Source of the DNA: Maratus speciosus
Lineage: Eukaryota > Arthropoda > Arachnida > Araneae > Salticidae
NCBI GenBank assembly: GCA_963932465.1
Contig: OZ010793.1
Location: 256,907,025 to 256,971,024, forward strand
Direction: 5' to 3'
Length of the DNA: 64,000 bases
Position 1 is the stretch's first letter, and each line of letters starts with the position of its first letter. Below are positions 24,036 through 35,379 of this stretch, one piece after another. The notes under the pieces were generated by a model, which ran no database searches, was not told the origin of the DNA, and worked only from the letters and a program-made list of their open reading frames with translations. Made by a program: the position numbers and the translations under genes.

Positions 24036-24368
24036 AATATTATAATTTAAATTCTTAAAAAAAAAAAATACCTTTTAGAATTTACATGACTATTTGTAGT
24101 GAATAGTCTTTCATAGCACTATTGTCTGTTTGCAAACTCTAAGGTAATGAGTCCTCACGTCAAAAGTACGAAAAGCTTTACTGAATATTATTTCATCGTG
24201 TGCTATTTTCCTCATAGTTAAGGAAAAAAAATCTGCAGTGAAAAATAATTCCAGGGATAATTTTTTTTCCCTCATAAAGGATAAGGTAACAGCAAATGAT
24301 CTTTGCCGAAACAACGCAATCCCGTTTATTAACACCTTAATTTTGAAATGGTATGCATGCGTAGTGAC
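24036..24368 (+). repeat. D-unit 3, middle segment (BEL to hAT)
   Basis: Continues the unit interrupted at 16476: AATATTATAATTTAAA, GTCTGTTTGCAAACTCT, CACGTCAAAAGTACG, TATTTCATCGTGTGC, CTGCAGTGAAAAATAATTCC and TTTTGAAATGGTATGCATGC. It then stops at the hAT target duplication GTAGTGAC (24361-24368) and resumes at 29685. Confidence 0.8.
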
Positions 24369-26354
24369 TAGGGATGGGCATTATTTAATGTATTAGGATA
24401 AAAAACACTGTTACTATGCTGGAACCCAACATTCCATTAATATGTTACCGAAAAGTCCCTGTTAATTAAATAACATATGGTTTTAAATGGATTCATTTGC
24501 CTTAATCAAGGATTCAGTTTCGTGCCTCTAAAATAGAACAGTCACTAAAAAAGTCCTCAATTGTTTCTTTTGAGACGTGCGCCCTTAACTTGGCCCTATC
24601 TTCACTCTCTAGTTATTGGCAACTCTGTTAGGTGTGTGGTGCTAAAAAATTATTTTACATTTCATCAATCCCTAATGCATGAATAACTAACAACTTGCAG
24701 CACTAATTAAACGCTTTTTCGGCTTGGTGCCTGGTGCTAGGTCACCACCATCACATACTTTCTCCGATTCTGATTGTGCAAAGTAGAGCTTAAACGAAAC
24801 ACTGAAATAAATAGTAGATCAGAAAAACATCTGAAAATTGGTAAGAAAAAAGCTCATGGTTGACATGTTTTGTACTCAAGAATCGTATATATATATATTA
24901 ATATATATATTAATTGTTTTAATTTAGCATTTACTTAACAAAAAGCCAAGTTTGACCTTCCAAAACCCAGTAACGTTTTGTCTAACGTTTGATCTGACCA
25001 GTTTTTTCCCAACTAAAAATACATTTTCGTGCTTTTTTTTCTTGTTTTGCTTCTAATTTTCAACGAGTAAATTAAAAAAAATATATACCTATGAATTATG
25101 TTGCCAAACATATAGCTCAGTTACACATTAAAAATTTTGAATAGGAATTACAATGAATTTCTTACATGGAGTTGCAAAGATTCGGGAATTTTTTTTTTAA
25201 AGATAGCACAACTCCCCTGTTCAATATTCCAAACTAAAATTGAACAATTATACATAATTTAAAAGCATCGATTTCTACTCCCCCCCCCCCTCCTTCCCCC
25301 AAAAAGCAGCAAAACTCGAGTTTAGAATCATTAAATTTATAAAAGTACTTTTTTGCAAGGTTTAAGTAAAATACATTTATTTATAAATTTATGCCTTAAA
25401 AATTTCAATTCTCGATTTCGGATAGAAATCTTTTTCAAAAATAATGAAACATCATTTGACCACATCCAAATAAAATGCAGGAATTTATAATTCTTAATTC
25501 ATTAGCGCGTTTAAAACGTGTACATTCTAACTAAGATTGATTTCAATTGAAAACCAACCTCAGATAATTCCTTAATTCATTGGGATGCATTTTCATTACG
25601 CCATCAGTATATCTAGTTCTTAACATATAAAATGTTCTTTTTATCGTTTGGTAAGCATTTGAATAAACAGAGATAATATAACCTTAGTTAATAGTTAGAT
25701 AATAGTTAAAATTTTCTGCGGTCAGTATAACATTTGCTTATTTTGAAACATTTGTTACGAAAGTGTTTTAAATTGAAAAATTACGCTGAGCAATAAATTT
25801 ATCTAGCAGGATAATTTTGTCTTATTTACTCTTCGTGTTTTTTGGACTGGATGAAAGAGTGTTTTGCACATTGAGTAATTATTATGAGGAATAGGAAATC
25901 ATTTGATCTGTGGTGATATTTTGAATGAGAAATATTTATGAGCAGTTTCTTTGAATATTTAAAAGGGAAGAGTTATTACTACGTACTCATGGAAGTTTTC
26001 GTGGAGGGGGGGTGGGATTTTGGCACTATAAATTTCGCTTTTTGGCCAAGTGTTTTCAATATTTTTGTGTTATCATTTCGTTTAATGGGAGGCGGAAAGC
26101 ATTTAACTTCTGTGATTTTATTTCGCTGAAAAAAAAAAGAAAATAGCCTCCTATAATTTATGAGAAAACTTAATTTTAGTACAGTTGTTATTATTTTGAA
26201 AAATATATTTGTACGAACGAAATTTGTTTGGGTTAATTTAATTTGATTAAAAGTATATAAATAATATTTTTTTGTTCTTGTGAAATTAGCTTTGAATATG
26301 TGTTGATAGGTATGGCTGCTATGAAATCGGGGATCGAATTTCTCTTTTTGAGTA

Positions 26355-27190
26355 CTTTCCACCATAGTTGAAAAGTGTTTTTCGGTTTGTTTGTCAGCCT
26401 GTCTGTCCTTGCTATAACTCATGTAAATATTGTCTGATTGCCATGAAATGGATATATGTTATTCTTGGGCTTTAGTATGGCATGTTTTGTATTGAAAAGG
26501 AAGTGTGTAGCATTTTTTGTTCATTTACAGGGCCACTCAAAAGAATTCCGTTACATTACGATATATGGGGAAAATCGTTCGCCGTGTATTTTGATGATAT
26601 TACAATATTTAAAACATATTGATATTGATATACATCACTGAGGTGTACTACAAGGTTCTTACTATAGAATATGGTGTGCATAGAACTTATCGTTTATTTA
26701 CAGAAACAAACAAAAGTATTTGGATATAGAAGAAAATGAGCAACAATTGGAATATTGAAGCCTACGCACAATAACTGCTGGAAGTGCGTTTTCATTTGTC
26801 GTATGCTTTTTTAAATGTAACTATTTTTTTAAATATTACTTGGTGTTTATAAATTCTAGATCATATACAAGGTCGAACAAAATTTCTCAAGAACATTGTT
26901 AAAATTGCTGAGCAGAAATTTTAAAGTGTATTATGCGTTTAACTGAACTAACTTTTTAAGTACTATGTAGTATGCTGTAGATCATATACAGGGCTGCAAA
27001 AAAAATCGTATGTTTTAACTACTATTTATGGTAATACCAGAAATCGCGTTTTCAAATGAATTCTGCATTTTCCAAATTGTTCATTAAGACGTCATCTTCC
27101 ACCTTTGTAAATTGTGAAGTTTTGTTATAGTATTCTGAATGTGTTGGAAAGTGTTTCATAATCTATGCTGTATGCAATTTTTTTTTTAGA
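26355..27190 (-). repeat. Dispersed M-family copy, inverted relative to 51 kb
   Basis: Reverse complement of 50995-51830 across most of its length. Shared blocks include CACTTTCC..ATAGTT, CTCAAAAGAATTCCGTTACA, AAGGTTCTTACTATAGAA, GGAAGTGCG and GAAAGTGTTTCATAATCT. Internally it consists of ~150-bp monomers with the recurring motif TACAGGGCNNCACAAAA. It is nested in the 5.3-kb hAT element. Confidence 0.75.
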
Positions 27191-27480
27191 ATACTCGTTG
27201 TTAAAACTGTGTTTGATATTATACAGTGCTATCTTTTATCGTTAACCATTAACTAATTTCTAAGCCGTTAGTTTTAGAGGTATAGCCAGTTTAAAAAATG
27301 TTTCAAATTTTGTTTCGCATCACATAAAAATCGATTTACATTACAATAATTACTTTTAGGTAGATTTCGTATGAAATACTACCTATTGGGATCGTTCCTA
27401 TGTTGGAATTTCTGAAAAATTTTTGCAGATCTACACCGATCATGACCCCTAGAACCCAAAACCACCCTCAGTAAAAAACT

Positions 27481-27485
27481 TTATA

Positions 27486-27528
<43 letters not shown>

Positions 27529-27540
27529 ATATATATATCA
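27481..27540. repeat. (TCTA)n / (TA)n microsatellite
   Basis: About eleven TCTA units followed by a TA run. Confidence 0.95.
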
Positions 27541-27700
27541 CTTTCTTCTGGACACGATAACTTTCGTAATTCTGCACCAATCTCTTTCAAACTGATACAT
27601 AAAATCAATGGGCATAAAATCTCGGTCAAGTTCGTTAATGGGCAAAATCGGACCAAGGGGAGGGAAATAGGGAGGGGTTTTGTGAAAACAGAAAACCCCC

Positions 27701-28350
27701 CATAACTTCTTAATTTTTGTACATATCAAATCAGTTTAAAGTTTTTATTACTTCTAAAAATAGGGCCAAAAATGTATGTATCGCAGATTTTTGATAAAGT
27801 TAAAAATGGGCTCAAGGGGCGCAAAAAATAGGGTTTTTGGGAGAAAAAAAATCATAACTTCGTCAATTCTCAAGATATCAAATTCAATTAATTTTATTAT
27901 AAATCTCCTTAACATTATCTAAAACTTTTATATTCACAAGTTTTTGATAGGAGCAATTCGTACCGCAAAAAAAAATTAAAAACGAAAACAAAAAGGGCGT
28001 TTGAAGAAGAAAAAAATCCATAACTTCGTCAACTCTCAAGATATCAAATCCAATTAATTTTATCATGAATCTCCTTAACATTATCTACAACTTTTATATT
28101 CACAAGTTTTTGATAGGACCAATTCGTACCGCAAAAAAAAATTAAAAACGAAAACAAAAAGGGCGTTTGAAGAAGAAAAAAATCCATAACTCCGTCAATT
28201 CAAAAGATATAAAATCCCCATGAATTTATCATATATCTTCTTAATATTGTCTACAACATCTATATAGACAAGTTTTGGATAGGACCAATTCTTAGAGCAA
28301 AAACAAATTAAAAATACATACCGGTTGAAGTAAAAAATGATCTTAGTAAG
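27701..28350 (+). repeat. Tandem array, ~166-bp unit, about four copies
   Basis: CATAACTTC-type unit starts lie at 27701, 27853, 28019 and 28185 (spacing 152, 166, 166). The two middle copies are nearly identical (TCAAGATATCAAATTCAATT, GGGCGTTTGAAGAAGAAAAA). The outer copies are more diverged. Confidence 0.85.
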
Positions 28351-28790
28351 GGTGTATTCAAATCCAAACTGCTTATTTTCTTACTCATTTTACAATTCAT
28401 TTTTGCTCTCAAAGGCTTCCAATTGGTACGTTTACTTACTCAGAAACTATATAATGTACCGTAATGGTCGATTTTCTGATAGGGGCAGAATATATTTTTT
28501 TAAATGCTGTTAAAAAGGGCATTTTGAACCGAATTTACCGAAGCGGATTGTGTTGGAAAAAGCATTGTATTAAGGATGCGCTTAAATCCAAACTACTTAT
28601 TTTCTGACTGGTTTTTAAATTCATTTTTGCTCTCAAACGCATTTAATTGGTAGATTCGCTTATTCAGAAACTATATAATGTACCGTAATAATCGATTTTT
28701 AGATAGAAGCAGAATATATTTTAAAAAATGATGTCAAATTGGGCATTTTGAACGGAATTTCCCGAAGCGATTGTGTTAGAAACGAAAAAT
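28340..28790 (+). repeat. Tandem pair, ~225-bp unit
   Basis: Two copies share AAATCCAAACT(G/A)CTTATTTTCT, TTCATTTTTGCTCTCAAA, CAGAAACTATATAATGTACC and GGGCATTTTGAAC. The copies start near 28349 and 28574. Confidence 0.8.
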
Positions 28791-29684
28791 ATTGTCCTTC
28801 TGAGAAAATAATTGTTTATATATCAAGTTTTAATTAATTGAACAAAAAATAAAAACACAGGTCGCTTATAAATCTCTTCAAAAATCACATCAGCAAGTTT
28901 CATATTTTTTTTTAATTAAAAATGAATCTGGAATTATGCCAGAAAATTTCGAGTTGTTGAGCATGGAAAAGTATTTTTTTGAATACCGCCCTAACATGAT
29001 TCTGATAAAACCAGCTATTATATGAAAATGAAATAAAAACTCGCCAAGAGCGGCCAGATAAAATTGTTAAAGTGGATTTATCTATAATCATGATTTAGTT
29101 TTTGTTTGTGAAATTAGTATATTTGACTTCGAAATCTACCTCTGCCTGTAGGCCGGGCCGGCAGGGATTTTTTTAAATAGATAAGAAATTACAAATTTTA
29201 TACAATGCCTGGATCCTATAAGTTTTATTTAGAAAAAGTTTTGCCATGTTCTAATAAGTAAAATAGCAAAAATTTATTCGTGTATGGTTAAAACTTACCG
29301 AGTTATGATACTTAGAATTTTATGAATTTCCAATGTTTTAATCACTATAAATGGAAAAACATGTTTTTAGTGTTAGAAAACGCCAAAAATGCATGAAATT
29401 CAAAGTTTATAACTAGGTAAGTTTTTGCCTTGCAAAAACTAATTTTTTAACCAGTCACTGATTTTGATTCATCAGAATATAAAACAGCATTTATAATTAC
29501 GTCAAAAAAATTGTTTCAGACATTTGTTTTGAAACGCCTTCTAATTAAAACATCCGTCGACCGGATAGGATACACAGCGATTAGTTATATGTTATAAAAA
29601 TAACAGGTTGTTGGAACCTGCTACCTGTACAAGTGTGGAACGATGTAACCTGTTAACCAAAAATAACTATATTTCCCATCTCTA

Positions 29685-29800
29685 GTAGTGACTTTTAAAA
29701 AATGCATTTTCATTTGGAATTGCAGATTAAAATTTCTGCAGTAAGATTAGTAATTTATGTGAAAGAGGCGATTGTCTCATTAACAGTAGTTCTTGTTACT
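29685..29800 (+). repeat. D-unit 3, 3' end
   Basis: Resumes after the hAT element with GTAGTGAC. It matches the end of D-unit 2 by eye (GCAGTAAGAT..AATTT, AAGAGGCGATT, ACAGTAGTTCTTGTTAC versus ATGTAGTACTGTTTTTGTTAC). The Helitron-like element follows directly. Confidence 0.65.
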
Positions 29801-31332
29801 TTCTTCTATCTTCAATAGAAGAAAGTATTGTAATCGAATTTTTTTTCGACTTCCGGTTTTCGACGGATTTACACGTTTTAGGGGTCAGAGATCCCAAAAA
29901 ACATGTTTATAAAAAATGTCTGTCTGTTCGTCTGTCCGTATGTCCGTCTGTCCGTGTGTCTGTCGCCATTGTACCATCAAAAAGTGTATGAAGTTATGCA
30001 CAGAATTGAACCAAATTTTTATTTTAAGTTTTTGGCTATGGCAAGCAGATCCTCCCTGAATTTGGAAAAAAAATTGCCGGTAAGGGGCGCTGTAATAGCG
30101 ATTTTTGTGCGATTTTGAATATTGTACCATCAAAAAGTGTATGATGTTATGGATAGAATTGAACCAAATTTTTATTTTAAGTGTTTGGCTATGGCAAGCA
30201 GGTCCTCTCTGAATTTGGAAAAAATTCGCCGGTAGGGGGCGCTGTAATAGCGATTTTTGTGCAATTTTGAATATTGTACAATAGAAAAGTGTATGAAGTT
30301 ATACATAGAATTGCATCAAAAAATTTTTTTAAGTATTTGGCTATAGCAAGCAGGTCCTCCCTGAATTTGGAAAAAATTAGCCGTTAGGGGGTGCTGTAAT
30401 AGCGATTTTGAATATTGTACCATCGAAAAGTGTATGAAGTTATGCATAGAATTGAACCAAATTTTTTGTGTTTGTTTTTGGTCATGGCACGAAGGTCCTC
30501 CCTGAATTTAGAAAACTTCCGCCGGAAGGGGGCGCTATAATTTCGATGTCTGTACCTTTTTCATTATTGCACCATCGAAAAGTGTCTGAAGTTATGCGTA
30601 TAATTGAACCAAATTTTTGGTGTATGTTTCTGGCCATGGCACGAAGGTCCTCCCTGAATTTGCGAAAATTACGCCGGAAGGGGGCGCTATAATTGCGATG
30701 TCTGTACCATTTGCATTATTGTACCATCGAAAAGTGTATGAAGTTATGCATAGAATTCAACTAAATTTTTTTTGTTTGTTTTTGGTCATGGCACGAAGGT
30801 TCTCCCTGAATTTGAAAAAAATCTGCCTTAAGGGGGCGTTATAATTGCGATGTTTGTGCCATGTTCATTATTGTACCATCGAAAAGTGTATAAAATTATG
30901 CATACAATTGAGCTAAATTTTTTGTGCATGTTTTTGGCATGTTTGGCCAACAGGTCCTCCTTGAATTTAGAAATACTGCACGGTAAAGGGGCTCTGTGAT
31001 AGCGATTTTTGTATACTTTTCTTGATATTTCATAGTTCTATTGTCCATCGGCGGCTCGTGCAGCTGCAGGAACTCGCTTCCTGCTAAGCCGGCTATTCAC
31101 AAATAGCTGATAACAACAGAAGATGGAAAAACTATTAATTTTAACAAACATCATGATATAGATTAACTCGTTTTTTGTCCGTTTAATTGATTGAAGCAGA
31201 AATTTAAGATGAAAATCAATGTTGGTATAGTATTGAACTAATAATATTTAAGTATTAACATGTGTAACTACTTTTTGAAATATTACGATGTATAAGATAC
31301 AAGAAAGTTTTGGGGTTGGCACATCCAACTAG
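29800..31332 (+). mobile_element. Helitron-like element E1 with terminal hairpin and tandem core
   Basis: The left end has an 11-bp perfect hairpin ACTTTCTTCTA / TAGAAGAAAGT (about 29800-29828). GGGGTCAGAGATCCC and a TCTG/TCCG-rich tract (29915-29965) follow, then seven ~152-bp units. The right end reads AAGAAAGTTTTGGGG, GTTGGCACATCCAAC and CTAG followed by T. A 3' hairpin plus CTAG|T fits Helitron-like elements. A second copy in the opposite orientation at 62320-63169 shares both ends. No Rep/helicase frame is present. It sits at the junction of D-units 3 and 4. Confidence 0.65.
29968..31020 (+). repeat. Tandem array, ~152-bp unit, seven copies
   Basis: GTACCATC-type unit starts lie at 29971, 30124, 30276, 30417, 30569, 30721 and 30873 (spacing 153, 152, 141, 152, 152, 152). 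Each unit holds AAAAGTGTATGAAGTTATG, GCAAGCAGGTCCTCCCTGAA and a GGGGGCGCT(G/A)TAAT block. Short open frames in the array are by-products of the repeat and are not called genes. Confidence 0.92.
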
Positions 31333-32560
31333 TAAATTTTTTTAAATGGAATAATACATAGATAATTAGAAGGATAGATAATTAGAGACATGCAAATGTA
31401 GATAGACAGTTAGCTACATAGATAGATAGACAGAGTAATATAAATGGGAACACGTACAGATCGATAGAAATTGATATGGATAGATGAAGATAGAAATAAA
31501 GATAGAAATGCATATGGATAGATAAATAGGTAGATTGGAATAGAAATCTTGATATACATAGAGAGAAAGAGAGATAAAAGAAAAGAGAAAGAGGAATTTT
31601 ACATGTGTTTCATATCTACATTTACACATTCTTTATTAAAAACAAATTAATAATTAGCTGCACTGCACATGTTTGGTTTAGATGATTTCATATAAAGCTC
31701 TTTGAAAGGTGATCATAACAACAGAGAAAAAAGGGAATATTATAATTTAAAAGCTGAAAAAACACCTTTTCTTTCATAATTGACGTGACATTTAATAGTG
31801 AACTCTTTGACAGTAGATTGTCCGTTTACAAACTCTCTATCTAAAGCAATATCCCACGTCAAAGTACGCAAAACCTTTCTGTTTATTATTTATAATAAAC
31901 AGAATTTTCTGTTTATTGTTTATTATTTATTTATTATCTGTTTATTATTTATTATTCTGTTTATTATTTTACATGTGTTTCATATCTACATTTACACATT
32001 CTTTATTAAAAACAAATTAATCATTAGCTGCACTGCACATGTTTGGTTTAGATGATTTCATATAAAGCTCTTTGAAAGGTGATCATAACAACAGAGAAAA
32101 AAGGGAATATTATAATTTAAAAGCTGAAAAAACACCTTTTCTTTCATAATTGACGTGACATTTAATAGTGAACTCTTTGACAGTAGATTGTCTGTTTACA
32201 AACTCTCTATCTAAAGCAATATCCCACGTCAAAGTACGCAAAACCTTTCTGTTTATTATTTCATTGTGTGCTATTTTCCTCATGATTTAGAAATTTTCCT
32301 TTATGCAGTGTCACGTGGAACAGAAAAAAAAAAACATCTGCAGTGAAAAATAATTCCAAAGATTAATTTTTTCACTATCAGTATGAAAAAAAGATAAGTT
32401 GACCGCAAGTGATCTTTGACGGAATAACAATATCCCGTTCATTAACATCATAATTTCGAAATGATATGCATGTATGACGGATAAAAAAAAAAAAGAGAGA
32501 GAGAACATTTTTACTTGGAATGGAAGGGGAAACTGATATTCTGAAGCAGATACAGTAGTT
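31333..32560 (+). repeat. D-unit 4, with internal 370-bp duplication
   Basis: The most complete D-unit: a GATA-rich microsatellite (about 31365-31545), GAGAGAAAGA, then AAAGCTCTTTGAAA, GGGAATATTATAATTTAAA, TTGACGTGACATTTAAT, GTTGACCGCAAGTGATCTTT and ACTTGGAATGGAAGGGG. Without the internal duplication its length is about 0.86 kb, close to the 0.81 kb left of unit 3 after removing its insertions. Confidence 0.8.
31597..32250 (+). repeat. 370-bp tandem duplication inside D-unit 4
   Basis: TTTTACATGTGTTTCATATC begins at 31597 and again at 31967. The following ~290 bp differ at only about two positions seen by eye (TAATAATTAGC/TAATCATTAGC and TTGTCCG/TTGTCTG). The junction is a TCTGTTTATTATT-rich stretch (31880-31966), which may have mediated the duplication. 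Confidence 0.92.
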
Positions 32561-34550
32561 TCCGATTGAAAAAGTCGATAACATTTATCGATCGCTGATT
32601 ACAAAAATGTAAATTACGGTTTTGTTGTTTTATTAAATGTATTGTATGAACATTCCATGTCTCTTTTTATGTTTTCTGGCTATTTTCCTGAATAGAATGA
32701 ATTAACAATGTCACTCATTTGAGCTCGTTGAAGGCTTCTATTTATAGAAGAGAATCTTGGTACTGTTTTTATACATACAGTTAACTCACAATTTTATCGA
32801 TGTTCTACTGCACATTTTTTGGTTTTAGCACGGTCGAAAAACTTCTGTTACATGAACTTGAACTGTCAGAATATGACAATTGCTAAATAATTCCGTCAAA
32901 TGGTAGCGAAAAATACTCTTCCAGGAATGTTTTGGAGAAGTTTCTTCTTTCGTTTCTTTTATGTATTTAGGGGTGTTGAAATCGAATAAGCTTTTAAAGA
33001 ATACAAGTAAAAAAACGAAAGAAAGAATAAACGATTTTTCTCATTGTTTTTCATCTTGTTAAATTTTAAGCAGGTAAGTTAGTTAGGTGGTATTGTTGAA
33101 TTTCATGTTCAGCAGACAACCAAAATATCTTCAACACTTTCCAGGAAAAAAATGTATTGGGATTTGGTCCACCATTTGATAAGGGCTAAATTTTAAAACA
33201 CTAGCTTTTATATTAAAAAATACATAAGAAAAACAATTAAATCAGATGTTGCATATACGAGGAATCTCCAAAGATAAAAAAGAGCCGTGTTAGTGATTTC
33301 TTGTAATATATTTTATATACTAAGTCAAAACCCAAGTAAGATCGAGTCGTTTAAAAACTAAGAGACTTTCACACATTTGCGTATCGCACTTTTAAACCCT
33401 TCGAGATGATGATGATGATTTTTTTTTTTAGGCAGCATTTTTCGAAAAGCAGTTTTTGCTTTACCCAAACGCTGAAATTTAGTAATTAAGGTAAAAATTA
33501 CCATTCGAAAAAAAAAATGGTGTTCAAATTCAAGTATTTTGTACACCCTATAAGGCATATATACGTGTGTCACTAGTCACGTAAAAATCAGTTCAGACTT
33601 CAATTTCGTTCTCGAGAATCTTATTATTATTTTTTTTAAGTCCTTTGCTATTATACGAAGAGTTTCAACACCACTAATATTGATAAGGCTACGAAGAAGA
33701 CGAAGAAAAAAGGCTTTTATTCACAAAATTTGTAAAAATAATCGGCGCCTCCTTTGTCTAACAAAAAATTTCTGTTTCTGCCAATGTCAATTTTGAGTTC
33801 TTCCTTTTTATTTATCTTTGCCATTATTCTTTAACTAAAATTTTAATACACTTTAACTTTAATGTTTTCTAAAATTTGGTAATTTTTTTTTCTGCTTTTA
33901 TCAAATCACAGATACCCTTGTGGTCCTTAGATACACGATCAAACGAAATATTCTGTCACAAAACCAACGGATTCTAAGCAGTGCCTTACGTCAGGGCATT
34001 CAGGCCACGGGCTCAAAGGATTTTCAATTATTGTCCAAAATCTGATATAGTTTTAACATCTAATAGAATTTTACATTTCATTCCACATTCAATTATATTC
34101 GTATTGTATTTTTAAATCGTCGTATATTTTGTTTGAAACATACATATTTAATTACTTTATTATAGTGAATATTTTCTTTTATCTTTATCACTTTAAAAAT
34201 ATATTGTATTTTTAATTCTTATTTAATCCTGTTCTCGTCAGATTATTTGGGGTTTGGTGAATATAGCTCGTAAGGCGACAGAGCCCCTTAATATTTTAAA
34301 TAATTGTAGCTTGGTATTGCGGAAAATTTATTATTAGTTATTGCATACTTTATCATTCCAGATACATAGACTTGCATAGGAAAAGAGAATCAGCATCACA
34401 CAATTTATTATAAAACGTCTAATCATTTAAATTTTATAACTGTGAAATAATTATTTAAAAGTAAATTAATGATTATCAAATTTAATTTTTTAATGGATAT
34501 TTTAAAGTAATTATTAAAGTCAGTAGTGGTTATCTTAGTAAGGACCTTTT

Positions 34551-34580
<30 letters not shown>
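32561..34580. other. No gene recognised; AT-rich spacer
   Basis: No supported gene. It includes (GAT)n at about 33404-33418, a T run near 33419 and a (TA)n microsatellite at about 34553-34580. Confidence 0.6.
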
Positions 34581-34581
<1 letters not shown>

Positions 34582-34855
34582 TACTCAATCCCCCTGTAAC
34601 CATCCGTGCCCGGAGCCCCAAATCTGTAAATCGGTGACAAACTTCCCGTAAAAACTTCTTTTAAATTTTCAAAGTAATACGACCTGCCGAAAGCTTTTTC
34701 GCAAGATTCCCCTTCCCCCTCTTTTTGCGTAAATGCAATGAGGCCATTGATTCCGTTATTGTTACAGCATAATGTAGTGGGAATACATTCCGCCTCAAAA
34801 CATAACATAAAATGTTGCATCATGGATTGCAATTTTATCCGTAACTTCTGCTAAG
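34581..34855 (-). other. Candidate short coding segment / terminal exon, unrecognised
   Basis: On the minus strand an open stretch of at least 83 codons ends at a TAA (34581-34583). It has a balanced amino-acid mix unlike the low-complexity frames elsewhere: FEAECIPTTLCCNNNGING, KEGEGESCEKAFGRSYYFEN and SPIYRFGAPGTDGYRGIE. There is no ATG at its 5' edge, but TTCTTAGCAG|AAG just upstream fits a 3' splice acceptor, so it could be a last exon. I do not recognise a family. Local GC is above background. It may also be a chance open frame in a decayed repeat. Confidence 0.25.
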
Positions 34856-35094
34856 AATTTTTTCTCTCACACTTCCTACGCGTGGTGGCTTTAGGTCAGC
34901 CCCGTTCGAAACTGAGAAATCGAAAGAGTCGACCCAAAATGTAAATAGCTGATTCTTATAAACCCGAAGGATACGTGGAAAAATCTAATATTGCTAAAAT
35001 GTCATGAAAAGAACCTTCGTGTTTTCCTGGAGAAATTATACTGGTTTTTATAACTGGTATTCCCATTAAAATTACAAATTTAATTACCGTATAT

Positions 35095-35141
35095 ACTCGT
35101 GTATAAGTCGAAGAATTTTGCACAAAATTTGGGAGCTGAAC

Positions 35142-35172
<31 letters not shown>

Positions 35173-35197
35173 GTGGAGTGTAGACTTATACACGAGT
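35095..35197. mobile_element. Short MITE-like inverted repeat
   Basis: ACTCGTGTATAAGTCGA at the left pairs with TAGACTTATACACGAGT at the right. The ~70-bp loop includes (GT)n followed by a G run of about 18. No coding capacity. Exact target duplication is unclear. Confidence 0.55.
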
Positions 35198-35379
35198 TAG
35201 TAGAAAAGAAAAAAAAAATAACTAAATTGAATTAACCCATTAACCGCTGACGTTGCGTTCACGCAACAGTCAAAATAATTGCTCATGCAATGGATTAATT
35301 ACATTGGCACCACTATTTCAGAATTTAAAAAAATGTCTTATTTATTGGCAGGAATTTTGCTATTTTAGTAAAGAGTCAA

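Larger units (their letters stand above)
24369..29684. mobile_element. 5.3-kb hAT element without transposase
   Basis: A perfect 8-bp target duplication GTAGTGAC flanks it (24361-24368 and 29685-29692). The termini are TAGGGATGGGCATTATT on the left and TAGAGATGGGAAATATA on the right (reverse complement), a hAT-like end. D-unit sequence stops at the left and continues at the right boundary. The interior holds no recognisable hAT transposase or BED finger; the 147-codon minus frame near 25979-26422 lacks such motifs. It carries an inverted M copy, a (TCTA)n microsatellite and two tandem arrays. It is a large non-autonomous or heavily rebuilt element. Confidence 0.8.

Noticed and set aside
25979..26422. 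147-codon minus-strand frame inside the hAT element
   Set aside because: Overlaps the inverted M repeat and contains no hAT dimerisation or catalytic motif; low-complexity and lysine/phenylalanine-rich.
30468..30844. Open frames with repeated RRSSLNL / VPF..L-HHRKV motifs, looking like a repeat protein
   Set aside because: They are translations of the ~152-bp tandem array. The period is not a multiple of three throughout and frames break between units.
27481..31020. Direct repeats spaced regularly, considered as a CRISPR array
   Set aside because: Units are contiguous ~150-170-bp tandem repeats without unique spacers. The context is eukaryotic.
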